Counted from the first letter of the stretch, positions 42,047 to 50,807 are shown. The stretch: 64,000 nucleotides of DNA from Streptomyces cyaneofuscatus (GCF_000718135.1 NZ_JOEM01000007.1:372001-436000); one strand, 5' to 3'. Numbers and translations: made by a program. The notes: a model not told the origin generated them from the letters alone.

Positions 42047-42640
42047 TCAGTAACGGTCGGCCCTGGCGTCGATGCCGCCCACGATCAGGCCGGTCAGCGC
42101 GGTGACCGCTTCGCCGCCGGTCGTCCGCTCCCCGTTCAGCTCGGCGGCGATCGCCTCCGCCGCACCCAGCAGGCCGACGCACCGCAGCCGGAGGGCTTGG
42201 GGCGCGAGGCCGGTGTACGGGAGAAGCGCGGCGGCCATCAGCTGCGCGTAGCTGTCGGTCAACTCGTGCTGGATCGCCTCCATTTCCGGGTTCCCCTTCA
42301 GCGCGGCGGAGACAGCGCCGAGCTCCGGCATGTCGGTGGCGCAGGCGAAGTAGGCGGTGCTGATGACGCGGGCGACCTCGTCGGCGCCGGGTGCGGCGTC
42401 CCGCAACGCCTCGGTGATCGCAGCCCGGTGGCGTTCGTCGAGTCGCCGGTGGAGCGCGAGCAGCAGGCCGGGGCGGGTGGCGAAGTGGTCGTAGGCGATC
42501 GGTCTGCTCACCCCGGCTTCCTCGGCAAGGGTGACCAGCGTCAGGGCGTCGGCGCCCCGGGTGCGCACGATCGCCACGGCGGTGTCGAGCAACTGCTCCC
42601 GCCTGGTCTGCTTGGACAGGCGGGTGGGTGTGGTGGCCAT
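42047..42640 (-). CDS. TetR-family regulator
   Basis: A 197-residue repressor. HTH: QTRREQLLDTAVAIVRTRG, ALTLVTLAEEAGVSRPIAYD, HFATRPGLLLALHRRLD. The C-terminal ligand domain is not further classifiable. It is divergent from the Rossmann-fold gene at 42726, and the 85-bp gap contains two tandem palindromes (42672-42700), so it likely represses both. Confidence 0.9.
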   Translation of the reverse strand: MATTPTRLSKQTRREQLLDTAVAIVRTRGADALTLVTLAEEAGVSRPIAYDHFATRPGLLLALHRRLDERHRAAITEALRDAAPGADEVARVISTAYFACATDMPELGAVSAALKGNPEMEAIQHELTDSYAQLMAAALLPYTGLAPQALRLRCVGLLGAAEAIAAELNGERTTGGEAVTALTGLIVGGIDARADRY

Positions 42641-42671
42641 GGTCCTCCCGTGCGTTCCCCCTCCAACCTAA

Positions 42672-42700
42672 GCTACAAAGCGTAGGCTACAAAATGTAGC
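42672..42700. promoter_or_regulatory. Two tandem TetR operators
   Basis: CTACAAAGCGTAG (42673-42685) and CTACAAAATGTAG (42687-42699) are 4-5-4 palindromes at 14-bp spacing; the second extends to GCTACA-AAA-TGTAGC. They lie between the divergent starts, 26-32 bp from each. Confidence 0.75.
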
Positions 42701-42725
42701 TTCATGGATGTGAGGGGAACGCACC

Positions 42726-43739
42726 ATGGGACAGCCGGAATCGGTACTGATCTTGGGCGGTTCGGGACAAGCGGGCTCGGGGGCCGCCGCTCTCCTGCGC
42801 CGATGGCACCCGGCGCTGCCGCTGACGATCGCGGGCCGCGACATCGGTCGCGCACAGCGGGTGGCCGACGGACTCGGCGCCGCAACGGCGGTGACCATCG
42901 ATCTGCGGCGCGGCGATCTCGGCCTCCCCGCCGGCCGCGGCTACTCGGCGGTGGTCGCCGCGCTCTGGGACGACCGTCTGCACGGCCTGCGCTTCGCGCA
43001 GCACCGCGGGCTGCCGTACCTCAGCATCTCCAGCGGCCTGGTGGACATCGCGCCGGAGGTCGTCGTGGGTGCCCAGCGGGCGGACCCCGCGCCGATCCTG
43101 GTGGCCGGCCACTACTGCGCCGGCACCGTCGTCCTCGCGGCGCTGCACCGGGCCCGGCAGTTCGACCGGATCGACACCATCCGGATCAGTGCCGTACTGG
43201 ACGAACTGGACACCGGCGGACCGGCAGGCATAGCCGATCTGGAACGGTGGTCCACGGCCACCTCGGCGGGCCTGGTGCGGCGGGACGGCGTCTTCACCTG
43301 GATCACCGGCCCCGACGCGCAGGTTGATGTGCGCAGCAGCGACGGCACCGCTCTGCCCGGGCAGAGCATCGCCATCCTCGACGTACCGAGCCTCGCCCTC
43401 GCGACAGGCGCGCCCGACGTCCGCTTCGACTTCGCCGTCGGCGCATCCGCCGGCCGACGCCGTGGCGGGCCCCCTTCCTTCGAGGTCCGGATCGATCTGG
43501 CGGGAGCAGACGGAGGGGGTGCGCCGCTCCGTACGAGCCGCCACCTGGTCCACCCGGCGGGGCAGCGCCCCTTGACCGCGACCGGCATCGCCCTCGGCGT
43601 CGAGCGGTTGCTCGGGCTGCGCGGCGCACCCGTCGCACCGGGCATCCACACCCCCGAGGCACTGCTCGACCCGGCCTATGCGGTCGACCGGATGACAGAG
43701 TCCGGCGCCGCCTTCACCAGCGCGCCCGGCGACAGCTGA
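42726..43739 (+). CDS. NAD(P)-binding saccharopine-dehydrogenase-like protein
   Basis: A 337-residue protein with an N-terminal Rossmann fold (SVLILGGSGQAGSGAAALL, then LTIAGRDIGRAQRVADGLG) resembling the saccharopine dehydrogenase superfamily. The C-terminal part (LVAGHYCAGTVVLAALHRA, VRFDFAVGASAGRRRGG, LTATGIALGVERLLGLRG) is the substrate lobe of that group. The reaction is unknown. ATG 42726 is well placed, with GAGGGG 9 bp upstream. It is divergent from, and very likely controlled by, the TetR regulator. Confidence 0.82.
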   Translation: MGQPESVLILGGSGQAGSGAAALLRRWHPALPLTIAGRDIGRAQRVADGLGAATAVTIDLRRGDLGLPAGRGYSAVVAALWDDRLHGLRFAQHRGLPYLSISSGLVDIAPEVVVGAQRADPAPILVAGHYCAGTVVLAALHRARQFDRIDTIRISAVLDELDTGGPAGIADLERWSTATSAGLVRRDGVFTWITGPDAQVDVRSSDGTALPGQSIAILDVPSLALATGAPDVRFDFAVGASAGRRRGGPPSFEVRIDLAGADGGGAPLRTSRHLVHPAGQRPLTATGIALGVERLLGLRGAPVAPGIHTPEALLDPAYAVDRMTESGAAFTSAPGDS

Positions 43740-43859
43740 CCTGCTCCCGGCGTGGTCCCGGGCCGGAGGCGGGCGGCGCACCTCCCGGTCTCCCCGTCGC
43801 CCGCCTCGACGCCGAGGGCCCGTTCCTCGGGCTCACGTCCGATGGGGAAGACTGGGCCC

Positions 43860-45122
43860 ATGAGCGACATCGTCTTCACGCGCCGGAGCGGCTGGATACC
43901 GAACGTGATCCGCGAGGACGGTGAACTGAAGCTGATGCTGGGTGCCGGGGCCGACGCCAACCACGACCCGCGCACGTTCACGTTCCCGATCGACGAAGCC
44001 CACCTCGCGGTGATCCAGGAGGATCTGGCCAGGCACCTGCTGCTGTGGAGTGCGGTCCTTCCGCTGTGCGACGCCGCCGGAACTCGGGGCAGCCTCGACG
44101 AGAACGCCGCCGTCGCACTCCTGGACCCGATCCTCCTCTCCGCGCCCGCGGACGTCGACGCCCTCTTCCGGCGCATCCCCTGGGACCGGGGCCGGCTCAT
44201 CGCCCACGGGGCCGGCATCGATCTGCTGGAGCGCGGCCAGGTCTGCGCGGCCCTGCGCACGGCGACGGAGACGTCCGACGGGAAGCGGGCGCAGGAGTAC
44301 CGGGCGAACCGCCGTCGCGCCGAACGCGGGACCGTACTCGGTCCGCTCGACGCCGCGATTCTGCGGTACACGGGCCAGTACCTGCACGGCTCGACCCTCC
44401 CGAAGCGGACGCCGGACGCCGTCGACGCCGCGCTGCTGCCCGAGGTCGTACGGGTGGTCGCCACCGCCGAGCAGGCGTGCGCCGGAATGCGGATCGGCCG
44501 TGATCCACGACGGGGAAAGCGCACCACGGACAAGCGCGACTGGGAGCGGATGGCGGCGGCGGTGGAAACCGCCGTGCGCCGTGCACACGCCGGCCTCGCC
44601 GATGACGCGGTGCGTTCCGTGAGCTTCCTGATGTGCTCGGAGGCCGCGGACCGCTCCAAGGCCGCACCCATGGAGGACGACGAGGAGGCGGCCGACGACC
44701 GCACCGACGCCGGCGGTCGCGCGAGGAAGACAGCCCTGTCCTTCACCGACGACAAGGGCGTCGAGAAGAAGTGGCGCCAGGGCGGCCCCCGCTCCGCCAC
44801 CGCGGAGTTCTGGGAGTTCGTCGGCGACCGCTCCGCATCGGACAACGAGGTGTTCACCATCGAGGACGAGGAGATGGGCGAAGGGGTCCAGCTCCACTTC
44901 TACGCGGACTCCATCGCCCGGGTCACCACGGTGCGCGAGGGGAAGGGCGGGTCGGAGCCGGAGTACCGGGTCGAGTACAGCCTCGTCGGCGGGATGGACG
45001 GGTACCGGAAGCTGGTGAGCGCCTTCGTCCTCGGCGGCTGCGCCGCGCTCGATCGGCACGGCCCCTGGATGTCGGACGTCGCCGAGTTCGAGCGCGCGCG
45101 CCGACAGCGCGACGCCAGGTAG
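43860..45122 (+). CDS. DUF6357 family protein
   Basis: A 420-residue cytosolic protein: FTRRSGWIPNVIREDGELKL, FPIDEAHLAVIQEDLARHLL, RAQEYRANRRRAERGTVLG, then an acidic linker (MEDDEEAADDRTDAGG) and a C-terminal module TAEFWEFVGDRSASDNEVFT and EYSLVGGMDGYRKLVSAFVL. It matches the remembered pattern of DUF6357, for which no function is known. The ATG 43860 start fits. It is convergent with the TetR gene at 45142, 19 bp apart. Confidence 0.75.
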   Translation: MSDIVFTRRSGWIPNVIREDGELKLMLGAGADANHDPRTFTFPIDEAHLAVIQEDLARHLLLWSAVLPLCDAAGTRGSLDENAAVALLDPILLSAPADVDALFRRIPWDRGRLIAHGAGIDLLERGQVCAALRTATETSDGKRAQEYRANRRRAERGTVLGPLDAAILRYTGQYLHGSTLPKRTPDAVDAALLPEVVRVVATAEQACAGMRIGRDPRRGKRTTDKRDWERMAAAVETAVRRAHAGLADDAVRSVSFLMCSEAADRSKAAPMEDDEEAADDRTDAGGRARKTALSFTDDKGVEKKWRQGGPRSATAEFWEFVGDRSASDNEVFTIEDEEMGEGVQLHFYADSIARVTTVREGKGGSEPEYRVEYSLVGGMDGYRKLVSAFVLGGCAALDRHGPWMSDVAEFERARRQRDAR

Positions 45123-45141
45123 TCCCGTACCCCCGGCGCGT

Positions 45142-45846
45142 TCAGGCGCCGGCCTGGAGGCGCAGCCCCGCCAGGGTCAGGTCCAGCGCGGCGCGGAACT
45201 GCTCGATGTCGTCGTGCCCGTCGAACTCGTCGACGATCTCGTGCACGAAGGGGAAGTCGTCGGCGTCGAGCTCCCGCCAGGTCGCGGCGAAGCGGCCGAG
45301 GAACTCGTCACGGCCGAGGGCTCCGTCGAGGACCTCCTGAGGCGGTTCCTGCCCGAGGTCGACCGCCGAGCCGACGACGACCGTCGTGATCGCCGATACG
45401 GCGTGGAACCGCTGGCGGGCGGTGAGCTTCAGCCGAAGGGTCGGCTGCCCCAACTTCTCGTACAGGCGCAGGGCGTTGCCCTGGACGTCGGTGTTGCGCA
45501 TGAAGTAGTTCCCGAGCCAGGGCCGCACCAGGATCGCGTCGAACAGGGTCAGCGACATCGCGCGCAGGTGGTAGATCGGGTCGTCACCCGGCTCGATGGC
45601 CTCGATCTCGGCGAGGACGCCGCCGATAACATGGTCGGTGGCGCGGTCGAGCAGCTCGTCCTTGCTCGCGACGTACCAGTAGATGCTGGCCACACCACCC
45701 CCGAGGCGCTGCGCGAGCGCCCGGAACGTCAGGGCCGAAGGCCCCGCCTCGTCGAGCAGCGCCACCGCCTCGGTGAGCACGGACTCCATCGAGTGCGAAG
45801 CCCGGCGGCGACCGCCGGCGGCTCCACGGTTCTGGTGGCGCGGCAT
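45142..45846 (-). CDS. TetR-family regulator of the adjacent MFS exporter
   Basis: A 234-residue repressor. HTH: HSMESVLTEAVALLDEAG, SALTFRALAQRLGGGVASIY, WYVASKDELLDRATD. The C-terminal domain is of the TetR_C type seen with drug-efflux repressors. ATG 45846 (MPRHQNRG) is preferred. It is divergent from the MFS gene with 103 bp between the starts, where at least three GTTCGAT-type half sites occur, so it likely controls that exporter. Confidence 0.9.
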   Translation of the reverse strand: MPRHQNRGAAGGRRRASHSMESVLTEAVALLDEAGPSALTFRALAQRLGGGVASIYWYVASKDELLDRATDHVIGGVLAEIEAIEPGDDPIYHLRAMSLTLFDAILVRPWLGNYFMRNTDVQGNALRLYEKLGQPTLRLKLTARQRFHAVSAITTVVVGSAVDLGQEPPQEVLDGALGRDEFLGRFAATWRELDADDFPFVHEIVDEFDGHDDIEQFRAALDLTLAGLRLQAGA

Positions 45847-45872
45847 GGCCTCTGCCCCTTCGTTTGCATCTC

Positions 45873-45935
45873 TATCGAACGCTGTTCTATCGTACCTCAT
45901 GGAACACCGTTCGATAACCGAGCGGCGTTCGATCG
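45873..45935. promoter_or_regulatory. TetR operators between tetR and MFS gene
   Basis: TATCGAACGCTGTTCTATC (45873-45891) is a near-palindrome of GTTCGATA half sites; a perfect half site GTTCGATA is at 45909-45916 and GTTCGATC at 45927-45934. The exact inverted pair TATCGAACG/CGTTCGATA spans 45873-45916. Confidence 0.7.
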
Positions 45936-45949
45936 AAAGGAGCGCCGCC

Positions 45950-47422
45950 ATGACGACCGCGATACTGAAACCCCCCTCTTCCCGCACCTATCCCTCCCTG
46001 CGCGCCGCCTGGATTCCGCTGGCCGCCCTCTGTCTGGCCTTCTTCGTGGAGATGGTCGACAACACCCTGCTGTCGATCGCGCTGCCCACCATCGGACGCG
46101 ACATCGGCGGTGGCACCACCGCGCTGCAGTGGGTCACCGGCGCGTACTCACTGACCTTCGGCGGTCTGCTGCTCACCGCGGGCTCCATGGCCGACCGGCT
46201 CGGCCGCCGCCGTGTCCTGCTCGTCGGGCTGTCCGTGTTCGGCGCGCTGAGCCTGTGCGCCGTCTGGGTCACCACCGCGGGCGAGCTCATCACCCTGCGC
46301 GCCCTGCTCGGCATCGCCGCCGCGGCGATGGCCCCGATCACGAACTCGCTGGTCTTCCGCCTCTTCGACGACAAGGCGCTGCGGATGCGCGCCATGACGG
46401 TGATGATCGTCGTCGGCATGTCCGGCTTCATCCTCGGACCGCTGATCGGCGGCACGGCCCTGGCCCATGTGCGCTGGGAGTGGCTGCTCGTCGTCAACGC
46501 CCCGATCGCGGTGATCGCCTGGATCGGGGTCCGCCTCGGCGTCCCGGCCGACCGGTCCGAGGACCTGACGCGCGACCGGCTCGACATACCGGGCGCCGCA
46601 CTGAGCGTCGCCACCATCGGGCTCGCCTGCTACGCGCTGACCAGCGGCGTCGAGAACGGCTGGCTCTCCGCCCTCACCATCGGTTCGGTCGCGGGCGCGG
46701 CCGTCGCAGCGGCCGCCTTCATCCGGCACGAGCGCCGCAGCCCGGCCCCCATGCTGGACCTGGGCCTGTTCGCCAACGGCACGGTCCGCGGAGCCGCCGT
46801 GGCACAGATCGGTACGTCCATCGCGATGGCCGGCGTGATGTTCGGGCTCATCCTCCACTTCCAGTACGCGTACGGCTGGAGCCCCGTACGGGCCGGCCTC
46901 GCCAACCTGCCGCTGATCGTGACCATGCTGCTCGCGACGCCCGTGTCCGAGGGACTGGCCCGCCGCTACGGCCACCGCATCGCCTGCCTGGTGGGCGCGG
47001 CCTGCCTGGCCGTCGCGATGGCGGGACTGTCCTGGGGTGTCGAGCACGGATATCTCGTCATCGCGCTCTGCATGGTGCTCATGACGATCGGGCTGCGGAC
47101 CGTCATGACGATCTGTGCGGTCGCGCTCGTCGACGCGATGCCGGCCAACCGCACCTCGATGGGCACCGCGCTCAACGACACCGCGCAGGAGGTCGGCACC
47201 AGCGTCGGCACCGCCGTGGTCGGCACGCTGATCGCCGCGCTGGTCACCACCCAGCTCCCGGCCGGGCTGTGGAGCAGCGACCTCGTGGCCTCCTTCTTCC
47301 ACGGCGAGCGGATCGCCTACGCCGTACTCGCCGTCGCCGTCGGCCTGATCGCGACGATCGGCGCACTGAGCCTCACGGACTCCCGCAGCGTGGAGGAGGC
47401 AGCACCCGCGGAGGCCGGCTGA
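45950..47422 (+). CDS. MFS drug-efflux transporter (DHA2, 14-TM type)
   Basis: A 490-residue transporter with fourteen predicted helices. The early motif D1-like NTLLSIALPTIGRDIGGG followed by LQWVTGAYSLTFGGLLLTAG and SMADRLGRRRVLLVG (motif A) is typical of DHA2-type drug/H+ antiporters such as EmrB, QacA or actinorhodin-type exporters. Later FILGPLIGGTALAHVRWEW (motif C) supports an antiporter. ATG 45950 has AAAGGAG upstream; an in-frame ATG at 45899 would overlap the operators. It is divergent from its presumed TetR repressor. The substrate is unknown. Confidence 0.92.
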   Translation: MTTAILKPPSSRTYPSLRAAWIPLAALCLAFFVEMVDNTLLSIALPTIGRDIGGGTTALQWVTGAYSLTFGGLLLTAGSMADRLGRRRVLLVGLSVFGALSLCAVWVTTAGELITLRALLGIAAAAMAPITNSLVFRLFDDKALRMRAMTVMIVVGMSGFILGPLIGGTALAHVRWEWLLVVNAPIAVIAWIGVRLGVPADRSEDLTRDRLDIPGAALSVATIGLACYALTSGVENGWLSALTIGSVAGAAVAAAAFIRHERRSPAPMLDLGLFANGTVRGAAVAQIGTSIAMAGVMFGLILHFQYAYGWSPVRAGLANLPLIVTMLLATPVSEGLARRYGHRIACLVGAACLAVAMAGLSWGVEHGYLVIALCMVLMTIGLRTVMTICAVALVDAMPANRTSMGTALNDTAQEVGTSVGTAVVGTLIAALVTTQLPAGLWSSDLVASFFHGERIAYAVLAVAVGLIATIGALSLTDSRSVEEAAPAEAG

Positions 47423-47492
47423 CCGGGCCACGGTCCCGGCCGCCGGCACGACCTGAAGCTGGAGCCGGGCGGGCCCGAACGCCTCAAGGGAG

Positions 47493-47532
47493 AGCGGGGC
47501 CACGGGCAGGGACCCCTGCCCGTGGCCCCGCT
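47493..47532. terminator. Bidirectional terminator between MFS and small helical gene
   Basis: AGCGGGGCCACGGGCAGGG (47493-47511) and CCCTGCCCGTGGCCCCGCT (47514-47532) are perfect 19-bp arms, between two convergent genes. Confidence 0.9.
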
Positions 47533-47546
47533 CCGCGGACGCTGCG

Positions 47547-47765
47547 CTACTTCGCCGCGTCCAGCGCGGCCAGGGCCTGCGCCCAGCCGACGTACTTCAG
47601 TTTCGCGAGGTCGGCAACGGTCTTGATGCCGAACGCCTCGTTCAGCAGATCACCCTGACGGTCCGAAACCCCCTTCAGCGCCGACACCGGCGCCGACAGC
47701 ACCTCGGGCACGCTCTTGTCCGCCCAGGCCTTGTCCAGCACGTTGCCCAGATCGATCGAAGCCAC
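47547..47765 (-). CDS. Small helix-hairpin-helix-like (DUF4332-type) protein
   Basis: A 72-residue protein: LDKAWADKSVPEVLSAPVSA, LKGVSDRQGDLLNEAFGIKT, VADLAKLKYVGWAQALAALD. The K/GV-S-x-x-x-x-x-L-x-x-x-FGI-x-TV-x-DLA pattern resembles helix-hairpin-helix domains of the DUF4332 type, which may bind DNA, but no function is proven. GTG 47765 is taken as start with GAGGGG 8 bp upstream; ATG 47798 is possible. The upstream region holds two matching palindromes (47850-47987). Confidence 0.72.
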   Translation of the reverse strand: MASIDLGNVLDKAWADKSVPEVLSAPVSALKGVSDRQGDLLNEAFGIKTVADLAKLKYVGWAQALAALDAAK

Positions 47766-47849
47766 GCTCGTTCCCCTCTTCAGGTCGCGCTTCCCCACGA
47801 AGCGCGTGTTCGCCGGATCGGCACAGACTTCTCTGCCGCCGCGGCGTCA

Positions 47850-47987
47850 TCTACAGGCTTGTAGAGCATAGAAGAGGGGAGATGGCCCCGGAGCGCACAC
47901 ACAGGAGATCGGACACGAAAGTCCGAAAGCCGCCGCCCCGTCCCACGAGGGGGCCTCGGCCCGGCGGCCGGTCTACAGAAATGTAAA
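47850..47987. promoter_or_regulatory. Two matching palindromic sites upstream of the small HhH gene
   Basis: TCTACAGGCTTGTAGA (47850-47865) is a perfect 6-4-6 palindrome and TCTACAGAAATGTAAA (47972-47987) repeats it with one arm mismatch. A further ACAGAA/TTCTGT pair lies at 47975-47994. They suggest an operator for an unidentified dimeric regulator. Confidence 0.5.
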
Positions 47988-48312
47988 GTTCTGTCAGGCG
48001 CACGCTCCGGCGGTGCGTACGGCCGTGCCGCACCCGCCCGGCGTGGAGAATCATGCGCGGGTGCTCACATCTCGCCCGGACGGAGTCACAGCAGATCAGG
48101 ACGGACGCGGCGCGGACCGGATCCTCACCCGGGGCGCCGGCGACCACACCTCCGCCGATCCGCGGCGCATCCCGATCACCATCGTTGGCCGGAGCCCCCG
48201 GCCGGATGAGGAGTTACGCGTTGTCCGCCAGTACGGGCCCTTCGGGGCCTTCGGAGTCCGGTCCCCGGACTCCATCGAGTGATGAACCGGCCTCGCACCG
48301 GGCGGGTGGACG
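47988..48312. other. Gene-free region upstream of the CNNM pair
   Basis: No convincing open frame; the promoter of the CNNM-like operon should lie here. Confidence 0.4.
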
Positions 48313-49725
48313 ATGACCGCCGCCCTGCTCGGCCTGCTCGCCGTGTTCGTCCTGACCGCCGGAACGGGCTACTTCGTGGCCCAGGAGTTCGCCTATGTGT
48401 CCGCCGACCGCCTGACGCTCTCCCGGGAGGCCGCGGCCGGTGACAAGCGGGCCGCCAAGGCCGTGAAGGTCCTGGAGCGGCTCTCCTTCATGCTCTCGGG
48501 CGCCCAGCTCGGCATCACCGTCACCGGTCTGGTCGTCGGCTTCCTCGCCGAGCCGTCCGTCTCCGCGCTCCTGAGGCCGGCCCTCGACGGCACGGGGCTC
48601 CCCGGCGGAGTGGTCTCGGCGATCTCCGTGACGCTCTCCTTCGTCGTGGCGACCGTCATCCAGATGGTGGTGGGCGAACTCGCGCCCAAGAACCTCGCCC
48701 TCGCCGTCCCCGAGCGGCTGGCGAAGTCCCTGGCCACCTCCACCCTCATCTACCTGCGGATCGTCGGCCCGGTCATCCACGTCTTCGACAGCGCGGCCAA
48801 CCGGCTGCTGCGCCGGATCGGCATCGAACCGGTCGAGGAGCTCCACCACGGCGCCACCCTGGAGGAGCTGGGCCATCTGATCGGCGAGTCCCACGAGCAG
48901 GGCGAGCTGCCCGCCGCCACGGCCGAACTCGTCGACCACGCCCTGGAGTTCTCCGAGCGCACGCTGGGCGAGGTCATGGTGGTGCGGGCCGACGTCACCT
49001 TCGTACGCCGCGACGCCATGGCCCTGGAGGCCGTCGAACTGATCGCCCGGCACGGCCACTCGAACTACCCCGTGCTCGGCGACCACCCCGACGACCCCGC
49101 CGGAGTGCTGGGCGTACGGGAGCTGATGGCGCTGCCCGCCGCCGATGTCGGCCGCACCACCGCCGGGGAGCTGGCCCGCCGCCCGCTCCTGCTGCCCGAG
49201 ATCCTGAAACTCCCGGCGGCGGTGGACCGGATGCGGGAGCGGGACGACGAGTTCGCCGTCGTGCTGGACGAGCACGGCGGTGTCGCGGGCATCGTCACGT
49301 ACGAGGACATCGCCGAGGAGCTGGTCGGGGAGATCTCCGACGAGTCCGACCCGGTCGACGAACTCGCGGTCGCCGACGGCGACGGCGACGGCGACGGGTG
49401 GGTGGTCGACGCGGGCCGCCGCCTGGACGAGATCGAGGAGGCCACCGGCATCGTGCTGCCGGATGAGGGCGACTACGACACCCTCGCCGGTCTGATCATC
49501 GACCGGCTCGGCCGCTTCCCCACCGTCGGGGACCGCCTCACCGTCTCCGGTGTCCGGATCGAGGTCCGCACCCTCGACCGGCACGTGGCCGAGTACGTCC
49601 GTATCGAACGCACAGACCGCACGGAACGCACAGACCCCACGGAACGCACAGACCGCACGGAACGCACGGAACGCGCGGAGCAGGTGCCCCGGACACAACA
49701 CGGCGAACAGGAGCCGCAGGCATGA
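48313..49725 (+). CDS. CNNM/CorC-like transporter with CBS pair (hemolysin family)
   Basis: A 470-residue protein. DUF21/CNNM membrane domain: LLGLLAVFVLTAGTGYFVAQ, FAYVSADRLTLSRE, LSFMLSGAQLGITVTGLVVG, VIQMVVGELAPKNLALAVP. A CBS pair follows (EVMVVRADVTFVRR to FAVVLDEHGGVAGIVTYED), then a CorC/HlyC C-terminal domain (DELAVADGDGDGDGWVVDAG). CNNM/CorC proteins export Mg2+ or otherwise modulate divalent-cation flux; older annotations call them hemolysins. The C-terminus carries a repetitive tail (RTDRTERTDPTERTDRTE) encoded by 18-bp repeats. It is followed by a second family member with 4-bp overlap (ATGA). Confidence 0.88.
   Translation: MTAALLGLLAVFVLTAGTGYFVAQEFAYVSADRLTLSREAAAGDKRAAKAVKVLERLSFMLSGAQLGITVTGLVVGFLAEPSVSALLRPALDGTGLPGGVVSAISVTLSFVVATVIQMVVGELAPKNLALAVPERLAKSLATSTLIYLRIVGPVIHVFDSAANRLLRRIGIEPVEELHHGATLEELGHLIGESHEQGELPAATAELVDHALEFSERTLGEVMVVRADVTFVRRDAMALEAVELIARHGHSNYPVLGDHPDDPAGVLGVRELMALPAADVGRTTAGELARRPLLLPEILKLPAAVDRMRERDDEFAVVLDEHGGVAGIVTYEDIAEELVGEISDESDPVDELAVADGDGDGDGWVVDAGRRLDEIEEATGIVLPDEGDYDTLAGLIIDRLGRFPTVGDRLTVSGVRIEVRTLDRHVAEYVRIERTDRTERTDPTERTDRTERTERAEQVPRTQHGEQEPQA
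49606..49677 (+). repeat. 18-bp tandem repeats in the CNNM gene 3' end
   Basis: GAACGCACAGACCGCACG occurs three times in tandem (one copy with a single change) followed by two 9-bp half-units, all in frame, encoding ERTDRT units. Confidence 0.85.
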
Positions 49726-50744
49726 GCTTCCCCATGGCGCTCTTCGTCACCGTCCTGCTGCTGATCGGCAGCGGTTTCTTCGTCGCCGCAGAGTTCGCCC
49801 TGGTCGCCTCCAAGCGCCACCGCATGGAACAGGCGGTCCTCGCCGGGCAGCGCGGCGCCAAGGCGGCTCTCGCCGGGATGCGCGAGCTGTCCCTCATGCT
49901 CGCGGGCGCCCAGCTCGGCATCACCCTCTGCACCCTGGGCCTCGGCGCCGTCTCCAAGCCCGCCATCTCGCACGAGCTGGACCCGCTCCTGGAACGGCTC
50001 GGGCTGCCCGCCGGGCTGAGCTACGGCATCGCCTTCGCCCTGGCGATGGCCCTCGTCGTCTTCCTGCACATGGTGGTCGGTGAGATGGCGCCCAAGTCCT
50101 GGGCGATCGCCCACCCGGAGCGCTCCGCGATGCTCCTGAGCCCGGCGTTCCGCGCGGTGGTCAAGGTGGTACGCCCGCTGATCCGGGTGCTGAACGCGGT
50201 CAGCAACGCGCTAGTACGGCTCTGCCGGGTGGCCCCGCGCGACGAGCTCACCTCCGTGCACAACCGCGACCAGCTCACCCACCTCATCGAGGAGTCCGAG
50301 CGGCTCGGGCTGATCAGCAAGGGCGACTCCGGACTGGTGACCCGCTCGCTGACCGAGCCGCAGACCCCTGTGGCCGAACTGACGGTCCCCGCCGAGCGGA
50401 TCGTGACCGTACCGGCGGACGCGGACCTCGACCGGATCCTGGCCGTCGCCACCGCCGCCGACCGCACCCGGCTGCTCGTCCGGGACGGGGAACGCGTCCT
50501 GGGATCCGTCCACGCCCGCGACGCCCTGGTGGCCCGCGCCGCCGGCCGGCAGGCGTCGGCGCGCGACCTGGCCCGCCCCGTACCGGAACTGGCACCGGAC
50601 GCGACGGCCGCCCACGCCGTGGAACGGCTGCGCGAGCGCCGCGCGACGATCGCCGTCGTACGGGACGAGCAGGGCCGGCTCTCCGGACTGGTCAGCCTCG
50701 ACGACCTCCTGGCCCGGCTGCTCCACCCCCCGGCGGCACGCTAG
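49722..50744 (+). CDS. CNNM/CorC-like transporter with CBS pair, second copy
   Basis: A 340-residue partner: FPMALFVTVLLLIGSGFFVA, EFALVASKRHRMEQAVLAG, LSLMLAGAQLGITLCTLGLG, FLHMVVGEMAPKSWAIAHP, then CBS domains (ELTVPAERIVTVPADADLDR to IAVVRDEQGRLSGLVSLDDL). It lacks the CorC C-terminal domain of the first copy. Its ATG overlaps the TGA of the upstream gene, so they are coupled and probably form a heteromeric complex. A terminator at 50760-50802 ends the operon. Confidence 0.88.
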   Translation: MSFPMALFVTVLLLIGSGFFVAAEFALVASKRHRMEQAVLAGQRGAKAALAGMRELSLMLAGAQLGITLCTLGLGAVSKPAISHELDPLLERLGLPAGLSYGIAFALAMALVVFLHMVVGEMAPKSWAIAHPERSAMLLSPAFRAVVKVVRPLIRVLNAVSNALVRLCRVAPRDELTSVHNRDQLTHLIEESERLGLISKGDSGLVTRSLTEPQTPVAELTVPAERIVTVPADADLDRILAVATAADRTRLLVRDGERVLGSVHARDALVARAAGRQASARDLARPVPELAPDATAAHAVERLRERRATIAVVRDEQGRLSGLVSLDDLLARLLHPPAAR

Positions 50745-50759
50745 GCGGTCCGTACGCAG

Positions 50760-50802
50760 CCGCGGTACGTGTCCGGCAGCCGTCGGGCCGGACACACCGC
50801 GG
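50760..50802. terminator. Bidirectional terminator between CNNM operon and glgC
   Basis: CCGCGGT...GTGTCCGGC (50760-50777) pairs with GCCGGACACACCGCGG (50787-50802), between convergent genes. Confidence 0.85.
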
Positions 50803-50807
50803 CCGTG

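Noticed and set aside
39576..42182. 868-codon open frame on the minus strand opposite the PP2C regulator
   Set aside because: Composition is that of a shadow frame of a high-GC gene; the plus-strand gene has clear PAS, GAF, PP2C and ATPase motifs.
49606..49677. Possible CRISPR-like repeat array
   Set aside because: The units are contiguous with no spacers and lie in frame in a coding sequence.
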